Source: Marivita sp030148515 | GTDB taxonomy: Bacteria > Pseudomonadota > Alphaproteobacteria > Rhodobacterales > Rhodobacteraceae | NCBI RefSeq assembly: GCF_048006345.1 | Contig: NZ_CP180351.1 | Span: 310,001 to 374,000 of the forward strand | DNA length: 64,000 nucleotides | Direction of reading: 5' to 3' | In this document: piece after piece, positions 24,391-31,779 of the stretch | Position numbering within the stretch: position 1 is the first letter of the stretch | How the letters are laid out: each line of letters starts with the position of its first letter | Notes under the pieces: model-generated | What the model saw: only the letters and a program-made list of their open reading frames with translations | What the model was told of the DNA's origin: nothing | The model's database searches: none | Translations under genes and position numbers: made by a program

Positions 24391-24761
24391 TCCAGCACCA
24401 CGAGGTTCGGCCAGCCCGCAGCGCGCAATTGACCCATCGCGTCGAGCAGGGCTTGCACCGATGCGCCATCGCGGGCGCGCAGGATGATGATGTCCTTATC
24501 AGATCCCATCAGCGGGGTAAGGGCTTGGACCGGGTCCGTGGTGTCGATGCCGTTGACGCGCAGCCCATTGGGCAGAACCGTCACAAGTCGAGGTGGCCCG
24601 TCATAGGACTGGGCAGCGCCGCTGGACAGAGTGACCGGGATTGCATCTGTCACGCCGAACCGTGCGGCCAGCATAAAGAACACCAGCAGCAGGAAGACGA
24701 CATCGATCATCGGGGTCAACCCGATGCGGCGTCTGCGTGTCTGGTGGCCCAACTCCAACAT
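24387..24761 (-). CDS. exbD: ExbD/TolR-type biopolymer transporter (first copy)
   Basis: A 124-residue ExbD with a single membrane helix containing the intact PMIDVVFLLLVFFML, whose Asp carries protons in the ExbB-ExbD motor. A periplasmic domain follows (VTVLPNGLRVNG, DIIILRARDGASV). It lies one base after exbB and overlaps the second exbD by ATGA, so all three motor genes are translated together. Confidence 0.9.
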   Translation of the reverse strand: MLELGHQTRRRRIGLTPMIDVVFLLLVFFMLAARFGVTDAIPVTLSSGAAQSYDGPPRLVTVLPNGLRVNGIDTTDPVQALTPLMGSDKDIIILRARDGASVQALLDAMGQLRAAGWPNLVVLE

Positions 24762-24762
24762 G

Positions 24763-25380
24763 TCAGTGCTGTTTTCCCTTAGTCAGGATGCGGGTGGCCA
24801 GATCATCGAAATCATGGGCGAGGCGGTCATTGATGCTGTCGAACCAGCTGAGCGCCATGGATGCGGGGATCGCCACGGCCATGCCTGCTGCCGTGGTGAG
24901 AAGCGCCTCCCAGATGCCGCCCGCCAGCGCTGACGGATCTGCGCGGGCACCGCTGTCCTGCAGCGCCTGAAAGGCGTCGATCATGCCCAGAACGGTGCCG
25001 AGAAGGCCCACCAAGGGCGCGATCGTGGCAATGAGGTCAAGTGCGCGCAAGCCGCTGCCTGCATCCATCAAGGCACCTCGGGCAACGCGGGCGGTTTCAT
25101 CGCGGGCATCGTCGCTGTGCAATCTGCGATCCGCCTGCATCGCGGCTTTGACCACCCGCGCGCGCAAGCCTTTGCGGTGCTGGATGCTGGACAGGGCTGC
25201 ATCGTGCTGGCCCTTCTGCCAAAGCGCGACCGCCTTTTCGCTTGCGCTGCGCCGCCATGCCCCCATGAGAGACAAGCGCCAGAGTTTCCACAGGATCAGA
25301 CCGAGGGTGACCACGCTCAGACCCGCAATCACCCAGAGCGCAGGGCCGCCGATGTTCAAGAAGGCGATGATCTTGGTCAT
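24763..25380 (-). CDS. exbB: ExbB/MotA/TolQ-type proton channel
   Basis: A 205-residue ExbB with three hydrophobic segments: near the N-terminus (WVIAGLSVVTLGLILWKLW), around 115-140 (LIATIAPLVGLLGTVLGMI) and around 160-185 (LLTTAAGMAVAIPASMA). These are the usual TolQ/ExbB motifs. It forms the inner-membrane motor with ExbD for TonB. The start at ATG 25380 overlaps the btuD stop (ATGA); a longer frame lies inside btuD. Confidence 0.9.
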   Translation of the reverse strand: MTKIIAFLNIGGPALWVIAGLSVVTLGLILWKLWRLSLMGAWRRSASEKAVALWQKGQHDAALSSIQHRKGLRARVVKAAMQADRRLHSDDARDETARVARGALMDAGSGLRALDLIATIAPLVGLLGTVLGMIDAFQALQDSGARADPSALAGGIWEALLTTAAGMAVAIPASMALSWFDSINDRLAHDFDDLATRILTKGKQH

Positions 25381-26135
25381 GTGAGCACTCCCAGGGGCTG
25401 AATGATAGGGCCGTGCGGCGTGTCCAGAACCTCTGCCTGAAGCCGAAAGACCTGCGCCAGAAGGTCGGGCCTCAGCACATCGCGGGGGGATCCGTCTGCA
25501 ATGATGCGACCTGCGCCCATCAGGATCAGCCGCGTGCAATAGCGCCCCGCAAGCGACAGGTCGTGCAGGGAGGTGAGCACCGCGCGGCCCTCTTGCGCAA
25601 GGGCCTCGAACACCTGAAGCGTGGCGATCTGGGCTGCTGGGTCGAGCCCGGCAATGGGCTCATCCGCCATCAAAAGCGGTGTGTCCTGCGCCAGGGTGCG
25701 GGCGATCAGCACGCGGGCCTGTTCGCCGCCCGACAAGGCGGTCGCAAGACGGGCGCGGTAGGTTTGCAGGCCCATGCGAGTGAGGGCGGCGTCGACGGCG
25801 CTCTTGTCCGTCGGCGAGAGCGACGCTCCCCTTGCAAGGTAAGGTAGTCGGCCAAGGGCCACGATGCGTTCGACCGACATCGGCCACGCAATTTCGCGGT
25901 TCTGCGGCAGCCATGCGGCTTGGGCGGCGCGTTTGTGTGCCGGCAGGGCGGCAAGGGTGCTTGTGCCTTCGAAGGGCAGCAAGCCAAGTGCGCCGCGCAG
26001 CAGCGATGTCTTGCCCGCGCCATTGGGGCCGATCAGGCCAACACATTCGCCGGGACTGATGGCGAAGGACGCATTATCCACCACAGGACATTCGCCGCGC
26101 CGGACAGTGAGGTTCTGCACGGTGAGGAGGGTCAC
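25377..26135 (-). CDS. btuD: cobalamin/siderophore ABC transporter ATPase
   Basis: A 252-residue ABC ATPase of the FecE/BtuD/HmuV group: Walker A GPNGAGKTSLL (about 36-46), signature LSGGEQARVLIARTL, Walker B LLMADEPIAGLD, and the switch His in TSLHDLSLAG. It powers import through BtuC. The start is GTG 26135, overlapping the btuC stop, with GGAGGGAG just upstream. Haem and siderophore ATPases look the same; the cobalamin riboswitch upstream decides the substrate. Confidence 0.85.
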   Translation of the reverse strand: MTLLTVQNLTVRRGECPVVDNASFAISPGECVGLIGPNGAGKTSLLRGALGLLPFEGTSTLAALPAHKRAAQAAWLPQNREIAWPMSVERIVALGRLPYLARGASLSPTDKSAVDAALTRMGLQTYRARLATALSGGEQARVLIARTLAQDTPLLMADEPIAGLDPAAQIATLQVFEALAQEGRAVLTSLHDLSLAGRYCTRLILMGAGRIIADGSPRDVLRPDLLAQVFRLQAEVLDTPHGPIIQPLGVLT

Positions 26136-27112
26136 GCGATCTCCCTCCGTGTCTTGTATATAAGGTGCAGGAACAGCGGTGCGCCGATCAGAGCCATGAC
26201 CACGCCCAGTTTCAGGTCTCGGTCGGGCAGGATCAGTCGGGTGGTCAGGTCAGCGGCCAGAACCATCGCGGCTCCGCCAAGGGCCGAGGCCCAGAGCAGG
26301 GTCGACGGGCGGCCATGGGCAAAGCGGCGCAGGATGTGCGGGACGACCAAACCGACAAAGCCTACGGCCCCGGCCACGGCGGTGGCGGCACCAACAGCGG
26401 CGGCGGTGCCCAGCAGGAGTTGCAGGCGCAGGCGGGAGAGCGAGATGCCAAGGGCTTCGGCGGCATCTTCCCCCAATGTCAGCGCATCAAGGCCCCGGCC
26501 AAGGCCTGCCAGCAAGATCCAGCCCAGTGCCATGATCGGCAGGGCCAGCCAGACATGGCTCATGGCGCGGTTGGCGACCGAACCCATCAACCAGAACATG
26601 ATCTCGGATGCGGCATAGGGGTTGGGCGACAGGTTCAAAGTCAGCGAGGTCAGTGCTGCGGCAAAGGCGGACACCGCGATGCCTGCAAGGATCAGGGTCA
26701 GCGACGACCCGCGCGGACCGGCGAGCAATAGGATCAGCCCGACCGCCAGAGCGGCAAAGGCAAGTGCTGCGATTGGCAGCGCCAGCAGGAACGCGGCGGC
26801 AAGCCCGGTCTGCAAGGCGATCACAGCGCCAAGTGCAGCAGCGCCCGACACGCCGATCAGGCCCGGTTCCGCGAGGGGGTTGCGCAGATAGCCCTGCATC
26901 GCCGCTCCGGACAGGCCAAGCGACACGCCGACCATCGCCGCCAAAAGCGCGCGGGGCAGGCGAATGTCCTGCATGATGGTCACGTAAAGCGGATTGCCTT
27001 GGCCGAACAGCGCAGCCAATCCTTCGGGGACAGAGATCGCCGCATAGCCGACAAAGAGCGATGCAAGAAACATCCCTCCTGTCAAAACCACCAGCGCACC
27101 AAAGAGCTTCAC
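26132..27112 (-). CDS. btuC: cobalamin-type ABC transporter permease (FecCD family)
   Basis: A 326-residue FecCD/BtuC permease with about ten hydrophobic helices; the family segment RLPRALLAAMVGVSLGLSGAAMQGYLRNPLAEPGLIGVS and the coupling-helix region GFVGLVVPHILRRFAHG are clear. It starts at GTG 27112 with GGGAGG eight bases before it. It is the first full gene after the cobalamin riboswitch. No periplasmic binding protein (BtuF) or receptor (BtuB) gene is adjacent. Confidence 0.87.
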   Translation of the reverse strand: MKLFGALVVLTGGMFLASLFVGYAAISVPEGLAALFGQGNPLYVTIMQDIRLPRALLAAMVGVSLGLSGAAMQGYLRNPLAEPGLIGVSGAAALGAVIALQTGLAAAFLLALPIAALAFAALAVGLILLLAGPRGSSLTLILAGIAVSAFAAALTSLTLNLSPNPYAASEIMFWLMGSVANRAMSHVWLALPIMALGWILLAGLGRGLDALTLGEDAAEALGISLSRLRLQLLLGTAAAVGAATAVAGAVGFVGLVVPHILRRFAHGRPSTLLWASALGGAAMVLAADLTTRLILPDRDLKLGVVMALIGAPLFLHLIYKTRREIA

Positions 27113-27235
27113 CGCTCTGCCTCCCGCGCATCGAACATATCAAGCCTTCGGGCACGCCCAAAGACGGTGACTGTCACCACACCGGAGTACCGTCACATCC
27201 CGCGCACCCCGCGCGAGTGTAGGGTGATCTGTCAC
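27109..27235 (-). pseudogene. short open frames between riboswitch and btuC (possible gene remnant)
   Basis: Directly after the B12 box a GTG (27235) with AGGAG seven bases upstream opens a 31-codon frame (VTDHPTLARGARDVTVLRCG...) ending at 27140. A second frame (about 27 codons, ending REAER) ends with TGA overlapping the btuC GTG, the same coupling used by the rest of the operon. Together they look like a leader gene broken by a frameshift, or a true short leader. No family is recognisable. Confidence 0.35.
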
Positions 27236-27381
27236 GGCAGGTCTCCTGACTTGCGGGTCGGGGCGTGTGTCGGGCCTTCCCGGTTTCCCAGTGGCATGTG
27301 CCGAACACGCTCGCCGCTTACAGTTGCGGGGGCAGTCGTGGGATTTCACCACGTTCCCTTTTCACCGGGGGTTGCCCGGAC
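27236..27381 (-). promoter_or_regulatory. cobalamin (AdoCbl) riboswitch
   Basis: On the minus strand the aptamer is complete: GGTGAAAAGGGAACGTGGTG, TCCCACGACTGCCCCCGCAA followed by CTGTAAGC, then GCCACTGGGAAACCGGGAAG, and the B12 box GCAAGTCAGGAGACCTGCC (27236-27254). An AGGAG inside the box could serve as a ribosome binding site for the GTG at 27235, pointing to translational control. It leads the btuCD-exbBDD-tonB operon. Confidence 0.93.
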
Positions 27382-27457
27382 CATGACTTCTTTGGGGTAC
27401 ATCCGGGCAGAACGCATTGCAAGCTTTGCTGATCCCTGGTCGGGCGTGGGCCAGCTA

Positions 27458-27494
27458 TGGGAAAGCATGGGATCGCGCATGGGAAAGTATGGGA
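27458..27494 (+). promoter_or_regulatory. candidate MraZ boxes, cluster A
   Basis: Four TGGGA repeats start at 27458, 27468, 27480 and 27490. The first and last pairs have exactly five bases between repeats, as in the TGGGN-N5 direct repeats that MraZ binds upstream of its own operon. The distance to mraZ (about 600 bp) is large. Confidence 0.55.
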
Positions 27495-27626
27495 CGGATC
27501 GTCTGCGCCCTGTGCGACATGTCGAATCACACGGGTGATTCGGCTGGATTCTTGGGGAAAATGGGCAGATTCTCGGTGTGGAAACCTTACGGATTACCGA
27601 TGTTCTTGGTTTGTTTGTTTCGTATG

Positions 27627-27641
27627 TGGGAATTTATGGGC
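27627..27641 (+). promoter_or_regulatory. candidate MraZ boxes, cluster B
   Basis: TGGGA (27627-27631), five bases, TGGGC (27637-27641). Another loose pair (27553 and 27562, four bases apart) lies upstream. Confidence 0.45.
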
Positions 27642-27796
27642 AAGTATGTTTCGCACGGGCTGGCTCTAGATATTGTGGTTTTAGGTTTGCCGTGTGGTCT
27701 ATTTTGGACCAGTGGAGCTGATTTCCCACTACATGCGGTTTCCGGATGCGCGTTGAGGCAACATCTAGATGCGGATTCCCATAAAAAACTGTTGCC

Positions 27797-27811
27797 ACCC
27801 ATGTTTTCCCA
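27797..27811 (-). promoter_or_regulatory. candidate MraZ boxes, cluster C (inverted)
   Basis: On the minus strand TGGGA (27811-27807), five bases, TGGGT (27801-27797). The spacing is right but the orientation is opposite to clusters A and B. Confidence 0.35.
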
Positions 27812-28008
27812 TGGCATCCCTATCTCACGAGATGAGAGCAGGAACAGCAAACGAGGCGACACAGACCTCGACGCGGTATCCAAACAATAAAAAAAGCAGG
27901 TTTCATACAGGCACCCGCTTTCATCGAACACAGAGATCCGGCGCGCGGGCGAGCAGACATCCCCCCAGGTGGCGCGCGCAGTCGGACTTCCCGGAAACGG
28001 GACACGGA

Positions 28009-28044
28009 CGGCGGGTTGATCAGTGGCAGCAGATCAACCCGCCG
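28009..28044 (+). other. strong hairpin in the mraZ leader
   Basis: CGGCGGGTTGATC (28009-28021) and GATCAACCCGCCG (28032-28044) form a 13-bp perfect stem with a ten-base loop, 45 bp before the mraZ start. There is no T tract, so it is more likely an mRNA leader structure than a terminator. Confidence 0.6.
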
Positions 28045-28088
28045 TTTCCGTTTCCAGGGACAAGAGGCATGAGAGGACCAGTAGGGCA

Positions 28089-28598
28089 GTGACCCGGAGA
28101 CTGAGGTTCAGAGGCGAAAGTCATCACAAGGTTGATGGCAAAGGCAGGGTGTCCATCCCGGCCTCGTTTCGTCGTGTCCTCGAAGCGGGCGATCCCGGTT
28201 TTACCGAAGGTCTGAACCCCGAGCTGGTCATTGTCTACGGCGACACGCGCCGGAAATACCTAGAATGTTACACGGTCGAGGCCATCGAAGAAGTCGACTC
28301 CAAGATCGAAGCGCTCCCACGGGGATCGGTCGAGCGCAAGATGCTGCAACGTCTGTTCAACGGGCAGTCCCATGCAACCAGTGTGGACGAGACCGGGCGT
28401 CTGGTGCTGCCGGCCAAACTGCGCGAGAAGATCGGGCTGACGTCCGAGGCGTTCTTCATCGGGGCAGGTGATACCTTCCAGATCTGGGACCCCGAAACCT
28501 TTGAGGCCGAAGAGCAGGCCGCGACCGACGAGTGGCTGGATGAGCTGCCCGACGATGTCGACCCGCTCATCTTCCTGGATCAGCAGCCGGGGGGCTGA
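28089..28598 (+). CDS. mraZ: division/cell wall cluster regulator MraZ
   Basis: A 169-residue MraZ with two AbrB-like halves: FRGESHHKVDGKGRVSIPASFRR near the N-terminus and SHATSVDETGRLVLPAKLREKIG in the second half. MraZ is a ring-shaped DNA-binding repressor of its own dcw operon. The C-terminus has an acidic tail. I choose the GTG at 28089, since homologues begin only a few residues before RFRGESH; an in-frame GTG at 28023 would run through the leader hairpin. rsmH follows six bases later. Confidence 0.92.
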   Translation: MTRRLRFRGESHHKVDGKGRVSIPASFRRVLEAGDPGFTEGLNPELVIVYGDTRRKYLECYTVEAIEEVDSKIEALPRGSVERKMLQRLFNGQSHATSVDETGRLVLPAKLREKIGLTSEAFFIGAGDTFQIWDPETFEAEEQAATDEWLDELPDDVDPLIFLDQQPGG

Positions 28599-28604
28599 TC
28601 GGAT

Positions 28605-29597
28605 ATGTCTGCTGCCGCTGCCTCCCCTTCGACCGACCCGCACATCCCCGTCCTTCTTGCTCCGCTCTTACGGGCGGTGGCGCCGGTGGCTGGCGTTTGG
28701 GTTGATGGCACCTTTGGTGCGGGTGGCTATGCGCGCGGGTTGATCGAGGCCGGGGCTGACAAGGTCATTGGGATCGACCGCGATCCGCTGGCTCATGATA
28801 TGGCGGCGGCGTGGTTGCCAGAATTTGGCGGCCGGATCGAATTGCACCGCGCCAATTTCGCCGAGATGGATCAGATCGCGTCTGATGTGGACGGGGTTGT
28901 GTTGGATCTGGGTGTGTCGTCGATGCAGCTCGACCTCGCAGAGCGGGGGTTTTCCTTCATGAAGGATGGCCCGCTGGACATGCGGATGGGGCAGGATGGC
29001 CCGTCCGCGGCGGATATCGTCAACACGGCTGATGAGTTCGATATTGCGGACATTCTCTATACCTACGGCGAAGAACGCGCCTCGCGCCGGATCGCAAAGG
29101 CGATCGTGGCCGCGCGCAAGGTGGCGCCGATCACGCGGACTCTTGAGCTGACCCGGATCGTCGAATCCTGTCTGCCACGTCCCAAGCCGGGTCAATCGCA
29201 CCCGGCCACGCGCAGTTTTCAGGCGCTGCGGATCGCGGTGAATGATGAGTATGGCGCGTTGATGCAGGGGTTGATGGCGGCAGAACGGGCTTTGAAGCCC
29301 GGCGGTTTGCTGGCCGTGGTGAGCTTCCATTCGGTCGAGGACCGGATGGTCAAGCGGTTCCTGCAGGCGCGGGGCGGGCAGGCGGGGCGGGCCAACCGCT
29401 ATGCGCCCGAGATCGAAGCCGAAACCCCCGCATTCGAGATCGTGACCCGCAAAGCGGTGGGTCCGGATGATGATGAACTGGCGATCAACCCGCGATCCCG
29501 CTCGGCCAAGCTGCGCGTGGCGCGGCGCACCGATGCCGCTGCGGGTGACATTGATGCCGGGCAGATCGCCTTGCCCTTGTTGAAGGAGGATCGTTGA
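28605..29597 (+). CDS. rsmH: 16S rRNA (cytosine-N4)-methyltransferase RsmH
   Basis: A 330-residue SAM-dependent enzyme that methylates N4 of C1402 in 16S rRNA. Seen are the SAM-binding VDGTFGAGGYARGLIEAG and IGIDRDPLAH, VLDLGVSSMQLD, the insertion RAGPLDMRM-type segment (GPLDMRMGQDGPSA), and LAVVSFHSVEDRMVKRFL. Length is normal. Its TGA overlaps the ftsL ATG by one base (TGATG). Confidence 0.95.
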   Translation: MSAAAASPSTDPHIPVLLAPLLRAVAPVAGVWVDGTFGAGGYARGLIEAGADKVIGIDRDPLAHDMAAAWLPEFGGRIELHRANFAEMDQIASDVDGVVLDLGVSSMQLDLAERGFSFMKDGPLDMRMGQDGPSAADIVNTADEFDIADILYTYGEERASRRIAKAIVAARKVAPITRTLELTRIVESCLPRPKPGQSHPATRSFQALRIAVNDEYGALMQGLMAAERALKPGGLLAVVSFHSVEDRMVKRFLQARGGQAGRANRYAPEIEAETPAFEIVTRKAVGPDDDELAINPRSRSAKLRVARRTDAAAGDIDAGQIALPLLKEDR

Positions 29598-29950
29598 TGC
29601 GGTCGCTGCTGTATGTCCTGACCTTCCTGACCGTGATCGCCGCTGCGTTCTGGGCGTACCACGAGAATTACAAGACGCAGGCCGCGCTGGGCGAGGCGCA
29701 ATCCGTGCGCAGCGACATTGCGGATGCGCGGGCGCGGCTGGCGGTGTTGCGGGCGGAATGGGCCTATCTCAATCGGCCAGACCGGCTGCGTGATCTGGCC
29801 GAGGTGAATTTCGAGCGTCTGGGTCTGATGCCGCTGGAGCCGGACCAGTTCGGACGGGTGGACCAGATCGCCTATCCGCAGCCGCCTGAATTGCCGATCA
29901 CCGATCCGGTTGAGATTTCAAGTGCAGGAGCCCAGGAGCAAGAGCCATGA
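29597..29950 (+). CDS. ftsL: cell division protein FtsL
   Basis: A 117-residue bitopic division protein: short cytoplasmic start, one membrane helix (about 3-20, LLYVLTFLTVIAAAFWAY), and a periplasmic coiled coil (about 25-80, with Ala/Leu/Glu heptads). FtsL joins FtsB and FtsQ to activate FtsWI. Sequence is poorly conserved; position between rsmH and ftsI and the topology make the call. GGAGGA precedes ATG 29597; the stop overlaps ftsI by ATGA. Confidence 0.88.
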   Translation: MRSLLYVLTFLTVIAAAFWAYHENYKTQAALGEAQSVRSDIADARARLAVLRAEWAYLNRPDRLRDLAEVNFERLGLMPLEPDQFGRVDQIAYPQPPELPITDPVEISSAGAQEQEP

Positions 29951-31734
29951 TCCGCACGCCGCTGCGCCCTCTGGCGCGAATCCTCGATGCCCGCCGCAAA
30001 GGCGAAAACCCCGATGCCATCGAACGCGAGAACCTGCGCATTCGCCATGAGCAGATGCGTGACAAGGCGCGGTCGCGGGCCGAGGGGCGGCTTTTGGTGA
30101 TGGCGGTGATGTTCTTTTGTGCCTTCGGTGTGATCGGGGCGCGGATGGGAACATTGGCGGCCTCCGAGCCGGAAGAGCCGCGCGCGCAGGCGACAGGCGC
30201 GTCGATCATCGCGAGCAGGGCCGATATCGTGGACCGTCAGGGGCGCATTCTGGCGACCAATATGGAGACCTTCTCGCTTTATGCGCATCCGCATCAGATG
30301 GTCGATCCGAACCGGACTGCAGCCGAATTGGTCAAGATTTTTCCGGAGCTTGACGAAGAACGTTTGCGCAAAGATTTCACTGGGCCCCGTAAATTCATGT
30401 GGGTACGCAAAAAACTGAGCCCTGAGCAAAAACAAAAGGTGCATGACATTGGGGAGCCCGGACTGCTGTTTGGGCCGCGTGAAATGCGGCTTTATCCCAA
30501 TGGCGCGCTGGCATCGCATGTGCTTGGCGGGGCAAGCTTTGGTCGCGAAGGTGTTCATTCTGCTGAAGTTATCGGAACAGCAGGGATCGAAAAGTTCTTT
30601 GACGAGGAACTGCGCGATCCGGCCCGTGAAGGTGCGCCTTTGGAGTTGTCCCTGGACCTGACCATCCAGGCGGCGACCGAACGGGTGTTGCTGGGTGGAA
30701 TGAAGCTGATGAACGCCAAGGGGGCGGCCAGCGTTCTGATGGATGTCTACACTGGCGAAGTGATCGCGATTGCGTCCCTCCCGGATTTCGATCCGAACGA
30801 CCGGCCGCGTCCGTTGACGCAAGGCGAGGCCGCCGACAGTCCGCTTTTCAACCGCGCGGTACAGGGCGTTTATGAGCTTGGATCGACGTTCAAGATCTTT
30901 GCGTCGGCGCAGGCGCTCGAGCTTGGGTTGGTGAACCCGAACACGGTGATCGACACCTCTCCTCCGATGCGGGTGAACAATCACCCGATCCGCGAATTCA
31001 ACAACAAGAATTACGGGGCTTTGACGGTGTCTGACATCATCGTCAAAAGCTCGAACCGTGGAACTGGCAAACTTGCCCTGCAAATCGGCAAGGCACGGCA
31101 GCAGGAATTCCTGAAGTCGCTCGGCTTTTTCGAACCGGTGCCGTTCGAGATGATCGAAGCGAAGGGCGGGCAGCCCTTGTTGCCGCCACGTTGGGCCGAC
31201 ATTTCGACCGTGACCGTTTCCTATGGCCACGGCATCAGCACGACCCCGCTGCATCTGGCCGCAGGGTATGCTGCGCTGGCCAATGGTGGGTATTACGTGC
31301 AGCCCACGCTTCTCAAACAGGACGGTCCGCGCCTCGGTCCGCGCGTCGTGAGCGAAAGAACCGCCGCGCAATCCGTTGAGATGCTGCGGAAAGTCGTGAC
31401 GGAAGGCACCGCCAGTTTCGGCGAGGTGCCGGGGTATTCGGTCGCGGGCAAGACCGGCACGGCCGACAAGCCCAGAGCCAACGGTCGCGGGTATTACGAC
31501 GACAAGGTGATCAACACCTTCGCGTCGGTCTTTCCGTCCAACAACCCGAAATACGTTCTGATCGTTACGCTGGACGAGCCTGTGGAGACCAGCGGCACCA
31601 AGCCGCGCCGCACGGCAGGATGGACGGCTGTTCCTGTGGCGGCCGAAATGATCCGTCGCGTCGCCCCTCTTCTGGGCTTGCGCCCGGAGGTCGAAACACG
31701 GCAATTGACGGGCATCATCAACACCTCGAACTGA
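29947..31734 (+). CDS. ftsI: septal peptidoglycan transpeptidase FtsI (PBP3)
   Basis: A 595-residue class B penicillin-binding protein that crosslinks septal peptidoglycan. It has a membrane helix (about 48-68), a pedestal domain (about 85-230, ASRADIVDRQGRILATN), and the transpeptidase domain with STFK (Ser313), SSN (368-370) and KTGT (502-505). All catalytic motifs are intact. Confidence 0.96.
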   Translation: MIRTPLRPLARILDARRKGENPDAIERENLRIRHEQMRDKARSRAEGRLLVMAVMFFCAFGVIGARMGTLAASEPEEPRAQATGASIIASRADIVDRQGRILATNMETFSLYAHPHQMVDPNRTAAELVKIFPELDEERLRKDFTGPRKFMWVRKKLSPEQKQKVHDIGEPGLLFGPREMRLYPNGALASHVLGGASFGREGVHSAEVIGTAGIEKFFDEELRDPAREGAPLELSLDLTIQAATERVLLGGMKLMNAKGAASVLMDVYTGEVIAIASLPDFDPNDRPRPLTQGEAADSPLFNRAVQGVYELGSTFKIFASAQALELGLVNPNTVIDTSPPMRVNNHPIREFNNKNYGALTVSDIIVKSSNRGTGKLALQIGKARQQEFLKSLGFFEPVPFEMIEAKGGQPLLPPRWADISTVTVSYGHGISTTPLHLAAGYAALANGGYYVQPTLLKQDGPRLGPRVVSERTAAQSVEMLRKVVTEGTASFGEVPGYSVAGKTGTADKPRANGRGYYDDKVINTFASVFPSNNPKYVLIVTLDEPVETSGTKPRRTAGWTAVPVAAEMIRRVAPLLGLRPEVETRQLTGIINTSN

Positions 31735-31779
31735 GGGCGATTGCCCCGGTCGCGGGGCATAGAACACGAGGGGGTCGTC

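Larger units (their letters stand above)
27382..28088. other. long leader/intergenic region upstream of mraZ
   Basis: About 700 bp without a believable gene, noticeably richer in A/T in the middle (27540-27900). It contains TGGG-type repeats listed separately, and a hairpin just before mraZ. Open frames inside it have no family features and use codons unlike the neighbours. It divides the divergent cobalamin operon and dcw cluster, so it must hold promoters for both. Confidence 0.6.

Noticed and set aside
27417..27890. A 157-residue frame in the mraZ leader
   Set aside because: Unusual codon use and composition, no family, and it runs through the TGGGA repeat clusters.
27382..28088. RNase P RNA gene upstream of mraZ
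   Set aside because: The conserved GAGGAAAGTCCGGGC core is absent on both strands.
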